64,000 nucleotides of DNA, taken from Silene latifolia (Eukaryota; Streptophyta; Magnoliopsida; Caryophyllales; Caryophyllaceae). The notes beneath the pieces were generated by a model. It worked only from the letters and a program-made list of their open reading frames with translations. It did not search any database and was not told the DNA's origin. Of the stretch, positions 1 to 10,136 are shown one piece after another (the first letter of the stretch is position 1; each line of letters opens with the position of its first letter). The stretch lies in assembly GCF_048544455.1 (NCBI RefSeq), contig NC_133538.1, positions 253,442,491-253,506,490 on the forward strand. The letters run 5' to 3'. A program made the translations under genes and the position numbers.

Positions 1-15
1 TTATTTATTTCAGTA

Positions 16-1976
16 TTGTGTATGCCCAGGTCAAACAGGTCAGAATTAGTTCCTGCTGATCCTGAACCGGAGAGATCGTTTTGGCATAGACTCCGTTTCC
101 AAACAAAGATTCGAAAGGAAGACTTGAGTTCTTTCGAACCCGAGCTACAACACTTCCTTTTTGCAAAAGACCCGTCTTGTGAAGAAGACAATTCTATTTT
201 TGCTACCAGACCAGTAAAGATGCCTAACATTCCGAGTCCCTTAGAGCCCACATCTGCCTCGATTCCCAAAGGTTTCAAGCTCGCGACAGAGGATGGTACC
301 ACTTTTGATATCCGTCCGTCATATATAAATTTGGTAGAAAGGAACTTGTTTCGAGGTGTGGCGGGTGAAGATCCGCGAAAACACATGGAGGTCTTTACTG
401 ACTATTATTCTACCATTCCCACCACAAAGAGAGTGACCCAAGACAAGATAAAGGAAGTCATGTTTCCTTTTTCATTTACTGATAGAGCCAGGGAGTGGCT
501 CACTGATCTTGATCGCACTGCAGCCGGTATTACCAACTGGGAAACTCTTACTCTTGCCTTTTATAAAAGGTACTTCCTCCACAACATACCAATCAGCTGA
601 GAGGAAAGATTACGAGTTTCAAACAGGAACCTGATGAAAATTTCTATGAGGCTTGGTGTCGATTCAAGAAGTTGGTGAGGTCCCTTCCTCACCGTGGATT
701 TGATCAGTTGTTTTTGTGCAACCAATTCTATAATGGGTTGTATGATGACCACCATGCTATACTTGATGCCTCATCTAATAGGAGATTCCAAAAGAATATT
801 GATGATGATAAGGAATGGGGCATTCTTGAGGAGATGGCGACCCATTGTGCTGAGTATGGTAACTCGAGGGACGGTATTCGGACAGTGCACTCGGTCGACA
901 ATGCAGTTGTGGCTCAGATGGAAGCCATGAATGCTCGTTTTGATAGATTGGAACTGCAAGATACTGGTGATCAACAGACGGTTCATCTATTGACTAGACA
1001 GGAAACTGTCACTTGTGAGAGATGTGGGAGCAATGACGGTCACACTACTATTGACTGTCTGAAAGAAAAGGAACAAGTCCTTGCCTTTCAGCAATATAGG
1101 CAAGAAGGAGGTTCCTATTACAATAACCAAGGGGCAGTCCATTCCAATTTGAGGTGGACCAGTCAGATTGTTCTTAATCCTACTCCTCCATCGCAATAGC
1201 AACAACCCTATGTCCCTCCTTATAAAGCTCAACAAGGCTTTGTAAAGCCTTCATCTTTTCCACCGTCGCATCAAGGAGCTTCCTCAAGTGGAGTTAGTGA
1301 ATTGGGTGAGTTAAAGTCGATGATTCAATTATTGACTAAGCAGCTGCAAATGAGTGACCAACAAAAAGAAGCATCCATTAAGTCACTTGAAACTCAAGTT
1401 GCTCAGTTAGCCGCGAGCCAATCCACGAGGAAAACGGGTCATTTAACGTCTCAATCCGAGAAGAATACACATGAGACGATAAATCTAATTAACCTGTGAA
1501 GTGGTCGTTCTTATGAAGGACCAAAATTGTCAGCTGTTGAGGACATATCAGACCCGGGGAGCTTTATTATTGATGGTGAACAGTCGTCTAATGCTGAAAA
1601 CATGCCTAGCACGAAGAAAATACTCGATCGACTGATTTCTGGTGGTCGATCAAGCAGAAATGCTGCTGATATTACTCGATCGAGAGCTTCTGATGGTCGA
1701 TCGAGTAAAGTGGAAATTCAAGGAATCGGCCGAGAGGTTGAAACCACTCGATCGAGTGAAAATTCTGAAGAAACTGTTCGATCGAGTGGAATTATGCCTC
1801 GATCGAACACTGTTGATATTGAAGAACTCGATCGAGAGGCTGAGAATGCTCGATCGAGTGAAAAATCTTCTGAAAGGCCTCGATCAAGAGGTAAAAAGGC
1901 ATGATCGAGCAAAGATGAGTTTGAACCCGTTGAGACTTTAGAATAAAGGAATAAAGGGCTCGAAATTTCTATCATT
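16..1976 (+). pseudogene. gag: Athila-type gag, frameshifted and with in-frame stops
   Basis: Gag packages element RNA. A Retrotrans_gag-type domain lies at about 340-600, including REWLTDLD and a WETLTLAFYKRYF stretch typical of Athila gag. Reading shifts frame between about 570 and 600 and continues with QLRGKITSFKQ and FYEAWCRFKKL in the second frame. A zinc-knuckle-like CERCGSNDGHTTIDC lies at about 1015-1059 (C-X2-C-X5-H-X4-C). The same frame then runs through in-frame stops near 1197, 1497, 1902 and 1942 into the protease, so gag and protease were one polyprotein. The linker at about 1527-1904 is rich in RSS and DR because it carries the TCGATCGA repeat cluster. The start lies in or before the first bases of the window. 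It cannot make a full-length product. Confidence 0.85.
1622..1908 (+). repeat. TCGATCGA palindrome cluster 1, inside the gag-protease linker
   Basis: Eight perfect TCGATCGA cores, near 1624, 1676, 1698, 1748, 1779, 1799, 1828 and 1850, and three one-base variants occur in about 290 bp, spaced 20-50 bp apart with unrelated DNA between. Most are flanked as CTCGATCGAGT. They fall in different reading frames, so selection on a peptide is unlikely to explain them. Confidence 0.9.
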
Positions 1977-3008
1977 GTGCCCTTTCCAAGGCGATTACTG
2001 AATAATAATGCTAATCAACAATTCGGGAAATTTGCTGAGATCCTGAAAAGCCTTCACGTCAATGTTCCGTTCGCCGAGCTGCTTACCCAGATACCCTCTT
2101 ATATGAAATTCATGGAAGAAATTTTGACACATAAGAGGCACATAAATGATCATGAGATGGTAGCTTTAACTGAAGTAGGGACTGCCTTAGTTCAAAATAA
2201 GTTACCACCCAAACAGACTGACCCGGGTAGGTTTTCAATTCCTTGTCACATAGGTACCCATTTGATTGATAACGCGCTATGCGATCTAGGTGCTAGCGTG
2301 AGCGTCTTACCCTTGTATCTCGTTAGGAGACTCAGTTTGACCAAATTTAATTGCACTAACATGGTCGTTCAGATGGCCGACCGTAGTATATCACGGCCAT
2401 TAGGAGTTATAGAGGACATACCTATCAAGATCGAGAGATTCTTTACTCCCGTAGACTTTGTAGTGCTTGACATCCCCGAGGACACTCACACCCCTATGAT
2501 TTTAGGGAGACCATTTTTATTCACTGCTCGTGCAGTGATTGACGTCAGGGGGAAGACACTTACATTTCAGGTAGGAGATGAAGAATTGATTTTTCATCAG
2601 TCTAAATCTTGTAGGGCTCCCTTGCAAGCTCAACCTTGCAATGCCCTATCCTCTACTAACTCAGTTATAGACACTCCAGCTGAGAATGTTGAATATTGTG
2701 ATGCAATTGTAATCCCTCAGCCTCAGACTAAGAGCGAAAAGGAGGACGATTCTTCTGTTTTCCTTACTGCAGGTACAGTTAGAGTGAACGATGGAGTTGT
2801 CAACAGTCAAAGTGCATTTAAAGTCAATCAAAGTGATAGAGATGCCAATGTCGATGAAAATATCAAGAAGAAGAAGAAAGTTTGCGCGTACTTGGATGCC
2901 AACTATCTCCTTCAATCATTTCAAACTCAAACTCATGGCGATCAAAGAGGACGGTCCGAGATGCTGAAGGGACCTACTCCAGTTAGAAGCCCTCATAGGG
3001 GCTACTGA
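1977..3008 (+). pseudogene. Athila-type retropepsin (aspartic protease) region, in-frame continuation of gag
   Basis: The region would encode the aspartic protease that matures the polyprotein. The 343 codons from 1977 are open. They contain the Athila linker pattern (PFAELLTQIPSYMKFMEEIL, ALTEVGTALVQNKLPPK). The active-site region follows as ALCDLGASVSVLP, with the D-L-G-A-S form usual in this lineage, then VIEDIPIKIERF, a flap-like VDFVVLDI segment and ILGRPFL. After the protease about 100 residues of low complexity end in a stop at 3006-3008. No YxDD reverse transcriptase motif follows in any frame, which is the main oddity. It is labelled a pseudogene because the upstream gag frame is broken by stops, although the protease part itself is open. 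Confidence 0.85.
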
Positions 3009-3917
3009 AGTGTTTTGGGAAGTAAGCGGGGAAAGCCCCGTGTAACAATTTGTAATATTTGAATTTCCGTTGGACTTCTTTATTGCGTTTTTCGAACTAT
3101 TAGGCATTAGATTAATTAGCTTAGCGGAAACTGACTATAGACTGCATATTTTTTGGTGATTTGGTATTGTCGGGATATGTTTTGTCGTGTTTTTATGCAG
3201 GTTTGGGGAAATTATGTCGCATTGGGATGAGCTACACGAGAAAACAACTCGATCGAGTACTTTTTGTACTCGATCGAGAGGAATGCCCAAGAATAGTGAT
3301 CGATCGAGTGGTTTCAGTCATTTGATCGAAATGGCAAAAATGAAGAATACTCGATCGAGAGGAATTCTATTCGATCGAGCAGATTGAAGGCAAAAGTTCT
3401 CGATCGAGTGATTTAAAAGCACTCGATCGAGTGAATTTGCTTATTACACGCAGGGAGTTAATCCTTTTAACTTCTATTTTTATTTTATTTTCTTCAGTCT
3501 TCAATTGTTTGCCCTCCTTGTGCGATTTTACCCCAATTCCTCCATAAATCTTGCCCTAATACCAAATCAAACATCCCCATTATTTTCCTTGTGCCTAAAT
3601 CGACTAAAGCCCTTCATTTTCCCCTTAAAATTCGTTTGTGTTGCTTCTAATTTTTGGAATTAGGGTTTTGCGGGCTTTCTATTCGAAATTCGTCTTTTGC
3701 ATTGGTTTTTCTCGATTTTCTTGCTTAATCTCGTGGGTTAATCATCAAATAAGTATCTCCTTTCATTCCTTTGTTGTTTATTTGATTATTTTCGACATTG
3801 TTAATGAAATTAGGGTTTAGGATATTTCGATTTTTTTTCGAAAACCCGTCTGATAATTGGGAATTTCGAATTTTCTTGTTTAATTGATCATATTTCCCCA
3901 TTGCTTGCTTGATTAGG
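3009..3917 (+). other. Noncoding block between protease and 3' ORF with promoter-like layout
   Basis: No coding sequence is seen here. The block holds the second TCGATCGA cluster (about 3248-3430), then a T-rich stretch with AATCCTTTTAAC, then a C/T-rich leader-like region (about 3480-3700), and ends at the ATG of the 3' ORF at 3918. The order of repeat cluster, TA-rich stretch, pyrimidine-rich leader and ORF resembles that of the LTR. It may be an internal promoter for the 3' ORF; this is inference. Confidence 0.5.
3245..3435 (+). repeat. TCGATCGA palindrome cluster 2, noncoding internal region
   Basis: Seven perfect TCGATCGA cores near 3249, 3269, 3300, 3349, 3370, 3399 and 3422, with one variant near 3324, lie in about 190 bp. 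Spacing is 20-50 bp and the flank is mostly CTCGATCGAG. The block is noncoding, so the motif is kept or spread at the DNA or RNA level. Confidence 0.9.
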
Positions 3918-5805
3918 ATGGAAAGTAGTACATTGCCCTCGTCTAGCTCGACTGTTGCTCCATCCTCGACTGAGACGGTGGTTCTTGTTGTTACCACCGT
4001 CACTCCGACTGTTAGTACCGCTGTTTCCCCTACTGTTTTTCCTACTGTTACTGCTGGTACTACTACTGCTGTTGCTAGCTACGTTTCTGTTAGTGCTAGC
4101 TCGCCTCCATTGTTTACGCCCTTGTCGGTCTTTGCCACCGTCTTTGCTTCTTCTTTGCTAGTTCCGTTTCGGTGCCTCGGCTAGTACAATTCTTGCTTCT
4201 ATACAGTATCGTGTCTACTACGGTGACGACCCCTGCTGCGTCGTCACCAGCTGTCACAACCGCCTACCAGGCTGCCTTAGTACCTCGCCCCGCTACTGGA
4301 CAGGATTCTTCTTCAGGTACTAGAAGACGGCGACGCGGACGAGCCACACCCGCTGCTGGCCGAGTTACTTTCCGGGCCGATGAGTCTCTTGACCCGCACC
4401 CCGACTACCCCAAGGTGCGTTTTGTTAACGCTATGCTTCGTACTCGTTTTTACGCTTTAGAGAGTTGTGCCTTTGCTTCGACAAAGTTTATGTGTTGAAA
4501 GTCGCTTGAGAGGTTAGGTATTTACGAGCCCGTAGTTGAGATATTGAACTGGACGAGGATGGCTGGATTGATTACCATGAGTGCCACGACCTACAAGGAG
4601 CTGACCCTCGAGTTTTTCAGCTCCTTCACTTTTTCTGCAGCTGCCTACGCCACTAACCAGGGTAGTTCTTGTATTTCCTTCCGGTTGTTTAACCGGACCA
4701 CGACCTGAACCCTAACTGAGTTTGACAGTAGGTTAGGTTTGTGTTCTACCGGTGCCTCGGACCCTCCTAGGAAGGTCCTACGCATCTTGTGGCGGACTTT
4801 AGCACATACCAGTTTTGAGGAGCGCAGACTTGCTCATGTCCACCTTCCCCCGGCCCGTTACTTTTTTCATCTCATTGGTGGGACCATCTTTGGCCGTAAA
4901 GAACCAAACAATGTGAACAACATTGAGCTGTCTATTCTCGGGGGCTATCTGAACATTGATAGCGAGGGCCCCTTTGTCCTTAACATTGCTTATTTGACTG
5001 CTTAGTATTTTCATACTGTGGGGCAGAAGACGTCGGGAACCATTGTCTGTGGTGGCATAGCCACTTTTCTCGCCCATTCTATCTTCCCCGACTTCCCTCG
5101 TGACTTAGCACACCTAGACATTGATATGTACCTCGACATCCCTGCCATGCTGTGTATGTTTTGGCTTCCTTCTGACCAGCGGACTTGGAAGATTTGTGGT
5201 TCCTTGTCCGAGACCTTACCTTGCACCACCCTACCTCGCCTTGTCCCTTTGCCTACTGTTAGGGGTAGGCTACCTCCACCTTTGCCCTTCTACCACCTTC
5301 CACTTGCTCCACCTACCACTACTTCCGCTGCTAAGAAGCGGAAGAGACCTGAGACCGGAGAGGGATCCACACCATCTACGGGTGGCCATACTTCCATGGC
5401 CACTCCTACACCGATCCCTATACCCACTCTTAAGACTACACAGCCGGTCTACCCGGCTAATTTTGTTCCACCTCAACCTTTTGAGGCGTCCGCGTTCCTA
5501 GACCAAGGACGCCGTGACGGTTTGCTTCTTGAGCTTCTTACCAGGTAGGCTCGTATGGAGCGGAACATTGCACTTGCTTTGTTACCTTTATACGAGCATC
5601 ACATGAGGAGAGGACGTCCTGTCCCTGAGGGCCGGCCACACCCGTCTTTCTATCGGTAGTCGGCGGAGGGGTACCCACAGCCAGCCAGCGAGCCAGACAC
5701 CGCTGAGGAGGAGGAGAGACTATGAGCTGAGGAGGGGAGGAGGAGGGAGCAGGAGCGTGATCCCAACTACACGGTGGTAGAGGAGAAGGAGGAGGGCGAC
5801 GATTA
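3918..5805 (+). pseudogene. Athila-type 3' ORF (ATHILA ORF-1-like), broken
   Basis: The first ATG is at 3918 after a leader-like region. The N-terminus (3918-4184) is a Ser/Thr/Val-rich low-complexity stretch. A frame change near 4150-4180 leads into a frame that is otherwise shared to the end, with stops near 4496, 4706, 5003, 5546 and later. Its recognisable part contains LERLGIYEPVVEIL, then GLITMSATTYKELTLEFF, then YFFHLIGGTIFGRKEPNNVN and GTIVCGGIATFLA. This layout resembles the plant ATHILA ORF-1 family (PF03078 from memory, not searched). The C-terminal part is acidic and arginine-rich (about 5555-5805). The function of this family is unknown and no transmembrane segment is evident. 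The product cannot be made as is. Confidence 0.68.
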
Positions 5806-6214
5806 GCTACTGGTCTAATCACTTCCCCAGTTTTCTGGTTGGTTTGGGGAAGTTCGTGTTTTGTATGTATATTCTTGCTCTTTTATTTATTTTTGTCTCC
5901 TTTTTATTTATTGTTTTTCATGCATTTATTGGTTGTTTTTACCCTGTTCCTATGTATATCTGCTGGTGTATGATGGAGGACAATGAGGGAGTTGTCCGTT
6001 TTGGTTTGGGAAGGGTATTGCATCCTTTGAGTCTGTATTTTCGCATTGTTTTTGCATTCACGTTTACTTTTTTCTGCTTGCATTGTATTTATTTCTTTCA
6101 AAAAAATCAAAAAAAAGTACTCACGTTTCATTTTGCATATAGGTTGAGTCAGAACGGTAGATTTCCATGATGAAATTGCACTTTAACTTGTCATTTTTAC
6201 TTGAGTCGTGCATT

Positions 6215-7144
6215 TAATTGACAGTTATTAGCTTAGTCTTGCGCATATCTACGAGTTTTTGTTCAAATTTAACTGACTGTGTAGACTTGACCTGATAAAT
6301 TGGTAACCTACTTTACAATTTGTGAGATTTACAGCTATATAACTGGTGACATTCATGACCAGTTCATTAGGAATTGAGAGTAGTACTCCTTGCATAGCAT
6401 GTTTATCACTTTTGCACGTTTATGAGATTCGATTTTTTGTCAAATGCATACATTTGGGTTTGTGATCGGTGTCATATGCAGGGAGGTGCTTGCAAATTTT
6501 CCCTTTCTTCCATTTTCACCCATTTAGCTCCACTTTAGCCAAATATAGCCTTTTTGACCCATTAGCTACACCCAAAATTTAGCCTGCCTTGTCAAGCTAG
6601 TTTAGTGTGACTTTTTATGGTATGTTCATCCCTGTGCGAGTTTGGCAAGTTTTCATTGTTCGGAGTTGGTGAAATGAGAAGAATGAGAAAAAGATGAAAA
6701 AAAGAAACGTGTGAAACAAAAAAAAACTACACGTGAGCAGAAGAAGAAGAAAGAAAAAAAAGAAAGAAAAATAATGAAAAAAAGAGAAGTTACTGGCATT
6801 CGAAAAAATGAGACCGTATTAAAAAAGGGAAGATTGTGACGGTCTCACTCCTCTATTCTTATTTACGTCTTTTTGAGGAGATAGTGTATTTGGTTAGTGA
6901 GTTATGTGCCATGAAGGGCACTTGTGCTTTATTTTTTAGTCAGCTGAGTTTTTGATGGTTTTATTTGGTCTTGTTTAAGAACTGGCTTGACGCTTTACCT
7001 CCACATTTCCATAATCTGTTTTACCTTTTCTCATCTGTAGCCCCACTTTCCCATACCATTTGTAAGACCTCGTCTGTGACGGACATTATTGGTTGGAATG
7101 TATGTATGGTACTTGAATCTTCTATCATTTTTGTTGCATGCATG
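6215..7144 (+). repeat. Left copy of a segmental duplication (other copy 60574-61497)
   Basis: The two stretches align almost base for base with scattered substitutions and small indels. Both continue across the same copia insertion point, with GCATG and then TGTTGAACC. The whole junction was therefore duplicated, rather than the copia having inserted twice. Confidence 0.9.
7140..7144. repeat. Target site duplication of SIRE-type copia, left
   Basis: GCATG directly precedes the LTR start TGTTGAACC and is repeated at 31012-31016 directly after the 3' LTR end CTCTTCA. Confidence 0.92.
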
Positions 7145-7879
7145 TGTTGAACCATATAGCTTATATGTTTATGTTTTGATGATGTCAAGGTGCTTTACAT
7201 TCTATATACTTGTTGCCTGTAATCGTTTGTTAAGTGCTTTAGAATTAACCTATTACGAGCAACAAAGAAGATTGTGACAATTGCATGTAAAGTTCAAGCC
7301 CTTATTCAAAAATCGAAAGATTCAAGATTCATTCAAGAATTATGTGAAGACAAAGTTCGTCTAAAGATTAATCAAGCTTGTATGATGACGTAGCCTATAC
7401 TCGAAGATCTCCTTGAAGATTAGAATTGTATAGGCGATTATCTCGTAATGGTAATCAAGAATGAGTTTCTTGAATTAGTAAAGTTATAGCTTTGCAGCAA
7501 TAAAATTACTAGTAAAAGAGCTCAATGTTATAGCTCTCCTACTATAACATTGAGATGTTGAGTTTTTATACACGACTTATAATTGTTTCGAAAATTGTCT
7601 TATAATTGTTTAAAGTTTATTTTAAATGTTTTAATGAAAGTATTTATATAATAAAGCCCGGTTTAGTGAGGAGTCCGGCTTTGTATTAAACGTTAATTAG
7701 TAGTCATGATGGATCAACTTATGAGTTGGACTTTGCTACTAATTAGGGTTTCTATATAGCCTCTCTTAAAACCTAAATTCTAATCATATGTTAAGACTAG
7801 GGTTTGCACGAGTCACGAGGCATATGATCCGTGACATCTCGTGTTACCTAGGGTATATTAGGTAAAGATTTTATTCTAT

Positions 7880-7908
7880 CACTACTACAATTATACTCAA
7901 AGAGGACG
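7880..7908 (+). repeat. CACTA 5' terminal inverted repeat
   Basis: It begins CACTACTACAATTATACTC and matches the reverse complement of 20172-20200 with one mismatch (A/T at position 16). Confidence 0.93.
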
Positions 7909-8105
7909 CCCCTTAGAGTACGGTTGGACACGAAACCGTCTTATATTAGTCAAAAAATTTGGCGCCATTAGTGAATACATACTTAGGACGGTTAATAGAG
8001 ACAACCGTCCTCGTTGTAAAAGTAACAAGGACGGTTGGTCAATAAAACCGTCTTCTTATTAAAATACAAGACGGTTATAATACACGACCGTCTCCTTGTA
8101 TTTTA
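7908..8105. repeat. CACTA 5' subterminal hairpin array (GACGGTT/AACCGTC)
   Basis: About four successive units each pair ACGGTT with AACCGT across a 7-15 nt gap, for example GGACGGTT...AACCGTCCT. In En/Spm-type elements, subterminal repeats of this kind are the binding sites of the element-encoded DNA-binding protein. That role is inferred here. Confidence 0.88.
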
Positions 8106-10136
8106 ATACATATCCAAAATCCCAATCCTATACCTCTGCATATTCAAACACTACGCGATATACACGAAACCCTTCCTTATACCCTAAAGCACATAAACCA
8201 CCCTCTTCGTCTGTCGTTCATATCTGACGCAACCACCAGCGCCTCGCAAACCACCGCCTCGACATTCTTCATCATCGCCCTAGCAATAGCGTAGCACCGA
8301 TCATCGCCAGTCCTTCATCGCCTTATCGAGGTGTGTGTCAATCGCCATATTCTTCATTATATACCTGATAAATCGTTTATTTAGTACAAATTGATTTCGT
8401 AACTATCATAATTGAACAATGAAATCATATTCTGCATTTAATTTCAGACAATTCGTTAATCTGCTTGTGCTGTTGCTCTTAATTTTTCGTGGAATTGCTT
8501 GTGCTTATCCCCAATCCCCTTACTCCGCTTGTGCTATTGCTCGTGCTATTTTTCGTTGATTTTGCTGAATTTATCAATCTTTCTTACTGCAATATCTTTC
8601 GTGTAAGAAAATTTTATAGTTAGATTATCATGAGACCAGCCCTTATAATGGGAAATTGATGATCATTTGCCATAAAATTGGTGAATTATAGCAAATGATA
8701 CACGGAAACAATAGTTTTTAGATTCGTGGCTTGGTTGAAATACCCTTATTACTTGTCCAGAATCATCGGAGTAATTTCCGTACATTTTTTTTCAAACTGT
8801 CACCATATATAGAATGTAGTGAAACCGCAATACAAATTTTGTGCTAGGAAAGCTTCGGTTTTTCTGCAGAGTATTATTTGTATTGATTTTCGGCAGCAGA
8901 TTGTTTCCCCATATACATGTCAACTATTAGTTTATAAATATGTAGGGATCAGAGGCCTAATAACCCTGGTTCGGCTGGTTCTATACCTCTTTCGTGTCAA
9001 TACTGAAATGCGCCTGTCGAACCAGGCTTAACTAAATTAAAGAACTACCACGCTTCAGATGTATCTTTCCCTTCCATCCCATTTTTATTCACTTATTTGA
9101 TATCAAACCAAAAATTTCTTTACGGAGTACCCTTTTCGCAGAAATTCATGAGGACCCATTTCCATGCTGTTTGGTGGACTCAATTCATTCAAAGTACTGT
9201 ACCAAGTACTAGTAGAACACTGCAAGACTCCTAATGCCGGATGGCTTTTTTGTGGGATGTTGGGCGGCATATCTGATGTGGGGACCAAGTAGTCAGAGAG
9301 AGAAGCGTTTTGTGCTTCTACTGGATGTTGTTGACTGCTCTGAATACCCCTCTTAAAGAATATAAAAGGTAAACAAATGAATGGAACGGAGGAAATACTC
9401 GGTTTCTTTCTGGTAGCAGGAACTTAAAGTCTCAAGACTTGTAACTTCTGAGTTCTGCTCACTGAAACATTAAAACAAATTCACATATACAGACTGAAAA
9501 AAAGGATATGATCATTGGAGTGAGCCTGCACTGCTGTAGTGCTGTACATGTTTTCTTGTTGTCAACAGCAAAATCTATAAAACAACTATCCTAAGCTCAG
9601 CAAACTCTACTTCTATCACTGAGATTAATGACATCTGCTTTACATATTTCAAGTTAACTTTTTATACAATACTATTTTCCTCAATTTAACTATGCTCCCC
9701 GGTGAACCATCGTCCATTCATCAACATCTTTTCGTTCTAGGAGCCAATTGTGCGACTCTATTTCCCTGCGTATCACTGTTCCGAACCCTCAAAAGTCCGT
9801 TGATGTATCTTTCCCCTGCCATCGCATTTCCATTCACTGATTTGATATCAAACCAAAATTATCGCTTCCTTTATTTTTTTTTCTAATCAATTATTTTTTC
9901 TTTTATGTGGACACTTTGTTATACTTTAATTTAGCTCAGGTTCATCTTCCATCAAATCATTTTTGACACTCTTTTATTAGCATTGTGTCACATCATCGTA
10001 TTCAAATGAAAAAAAAAAAAGTGAAATACAGAATTTATGTGATTCTCTGAAGTACAGAATTTATCAATTTGGTATTTAGTTAGTCTTCTAACTTTTCACA
10101 TCTGACTTATCTATATAATTAACTATATAGATAAAT
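8106..10136 (+). other. CACTA 5' region before TNP2, no coding sequence seen
   Basis: A C-rich leader-like stretch (about 8215-8330) ends with a donor-like GAGGTGTGTG and may be an untranslated first exon. The rest is AT-rich. A stretch of about 50 bp near 9061-9112 recurs in diverged form near 9803-9856, sharing TTTGATATCAAACCAAAA, which points to an old internal duplication. No ORF of note. Confidence 0.5.

Larger units (their letters stand above)
5806..7144 (+). other. Athila 3' untranslated region, left part
   Basis: This is noncoding. A GGTTTGGGGAAG tract lies near 5838 and a purine-rich low-complexity stretch near 6665-6800. From 6215 to 7144 the sequence is duplicated at 60574-61497. 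The copia insertion interrupts it after 7144, and the remainder continues at 31017-31334. Confidence 0.65.

Noticed and set aside
1622-1908. CRISPR-like spacing of the TCGATCGA repeats
   Set aside because: The repeat is only 8-12 bp, spacing is irregular, several clusters lie in LTRs, and the DNA is a plant nuclear sequence. Not a CRISPR array.
1718-1975. Minus-strand ORF across the repeat cluster
   Set aside because: It is a shadow of the palindromic repeats, which stay open on both strands; no domain.
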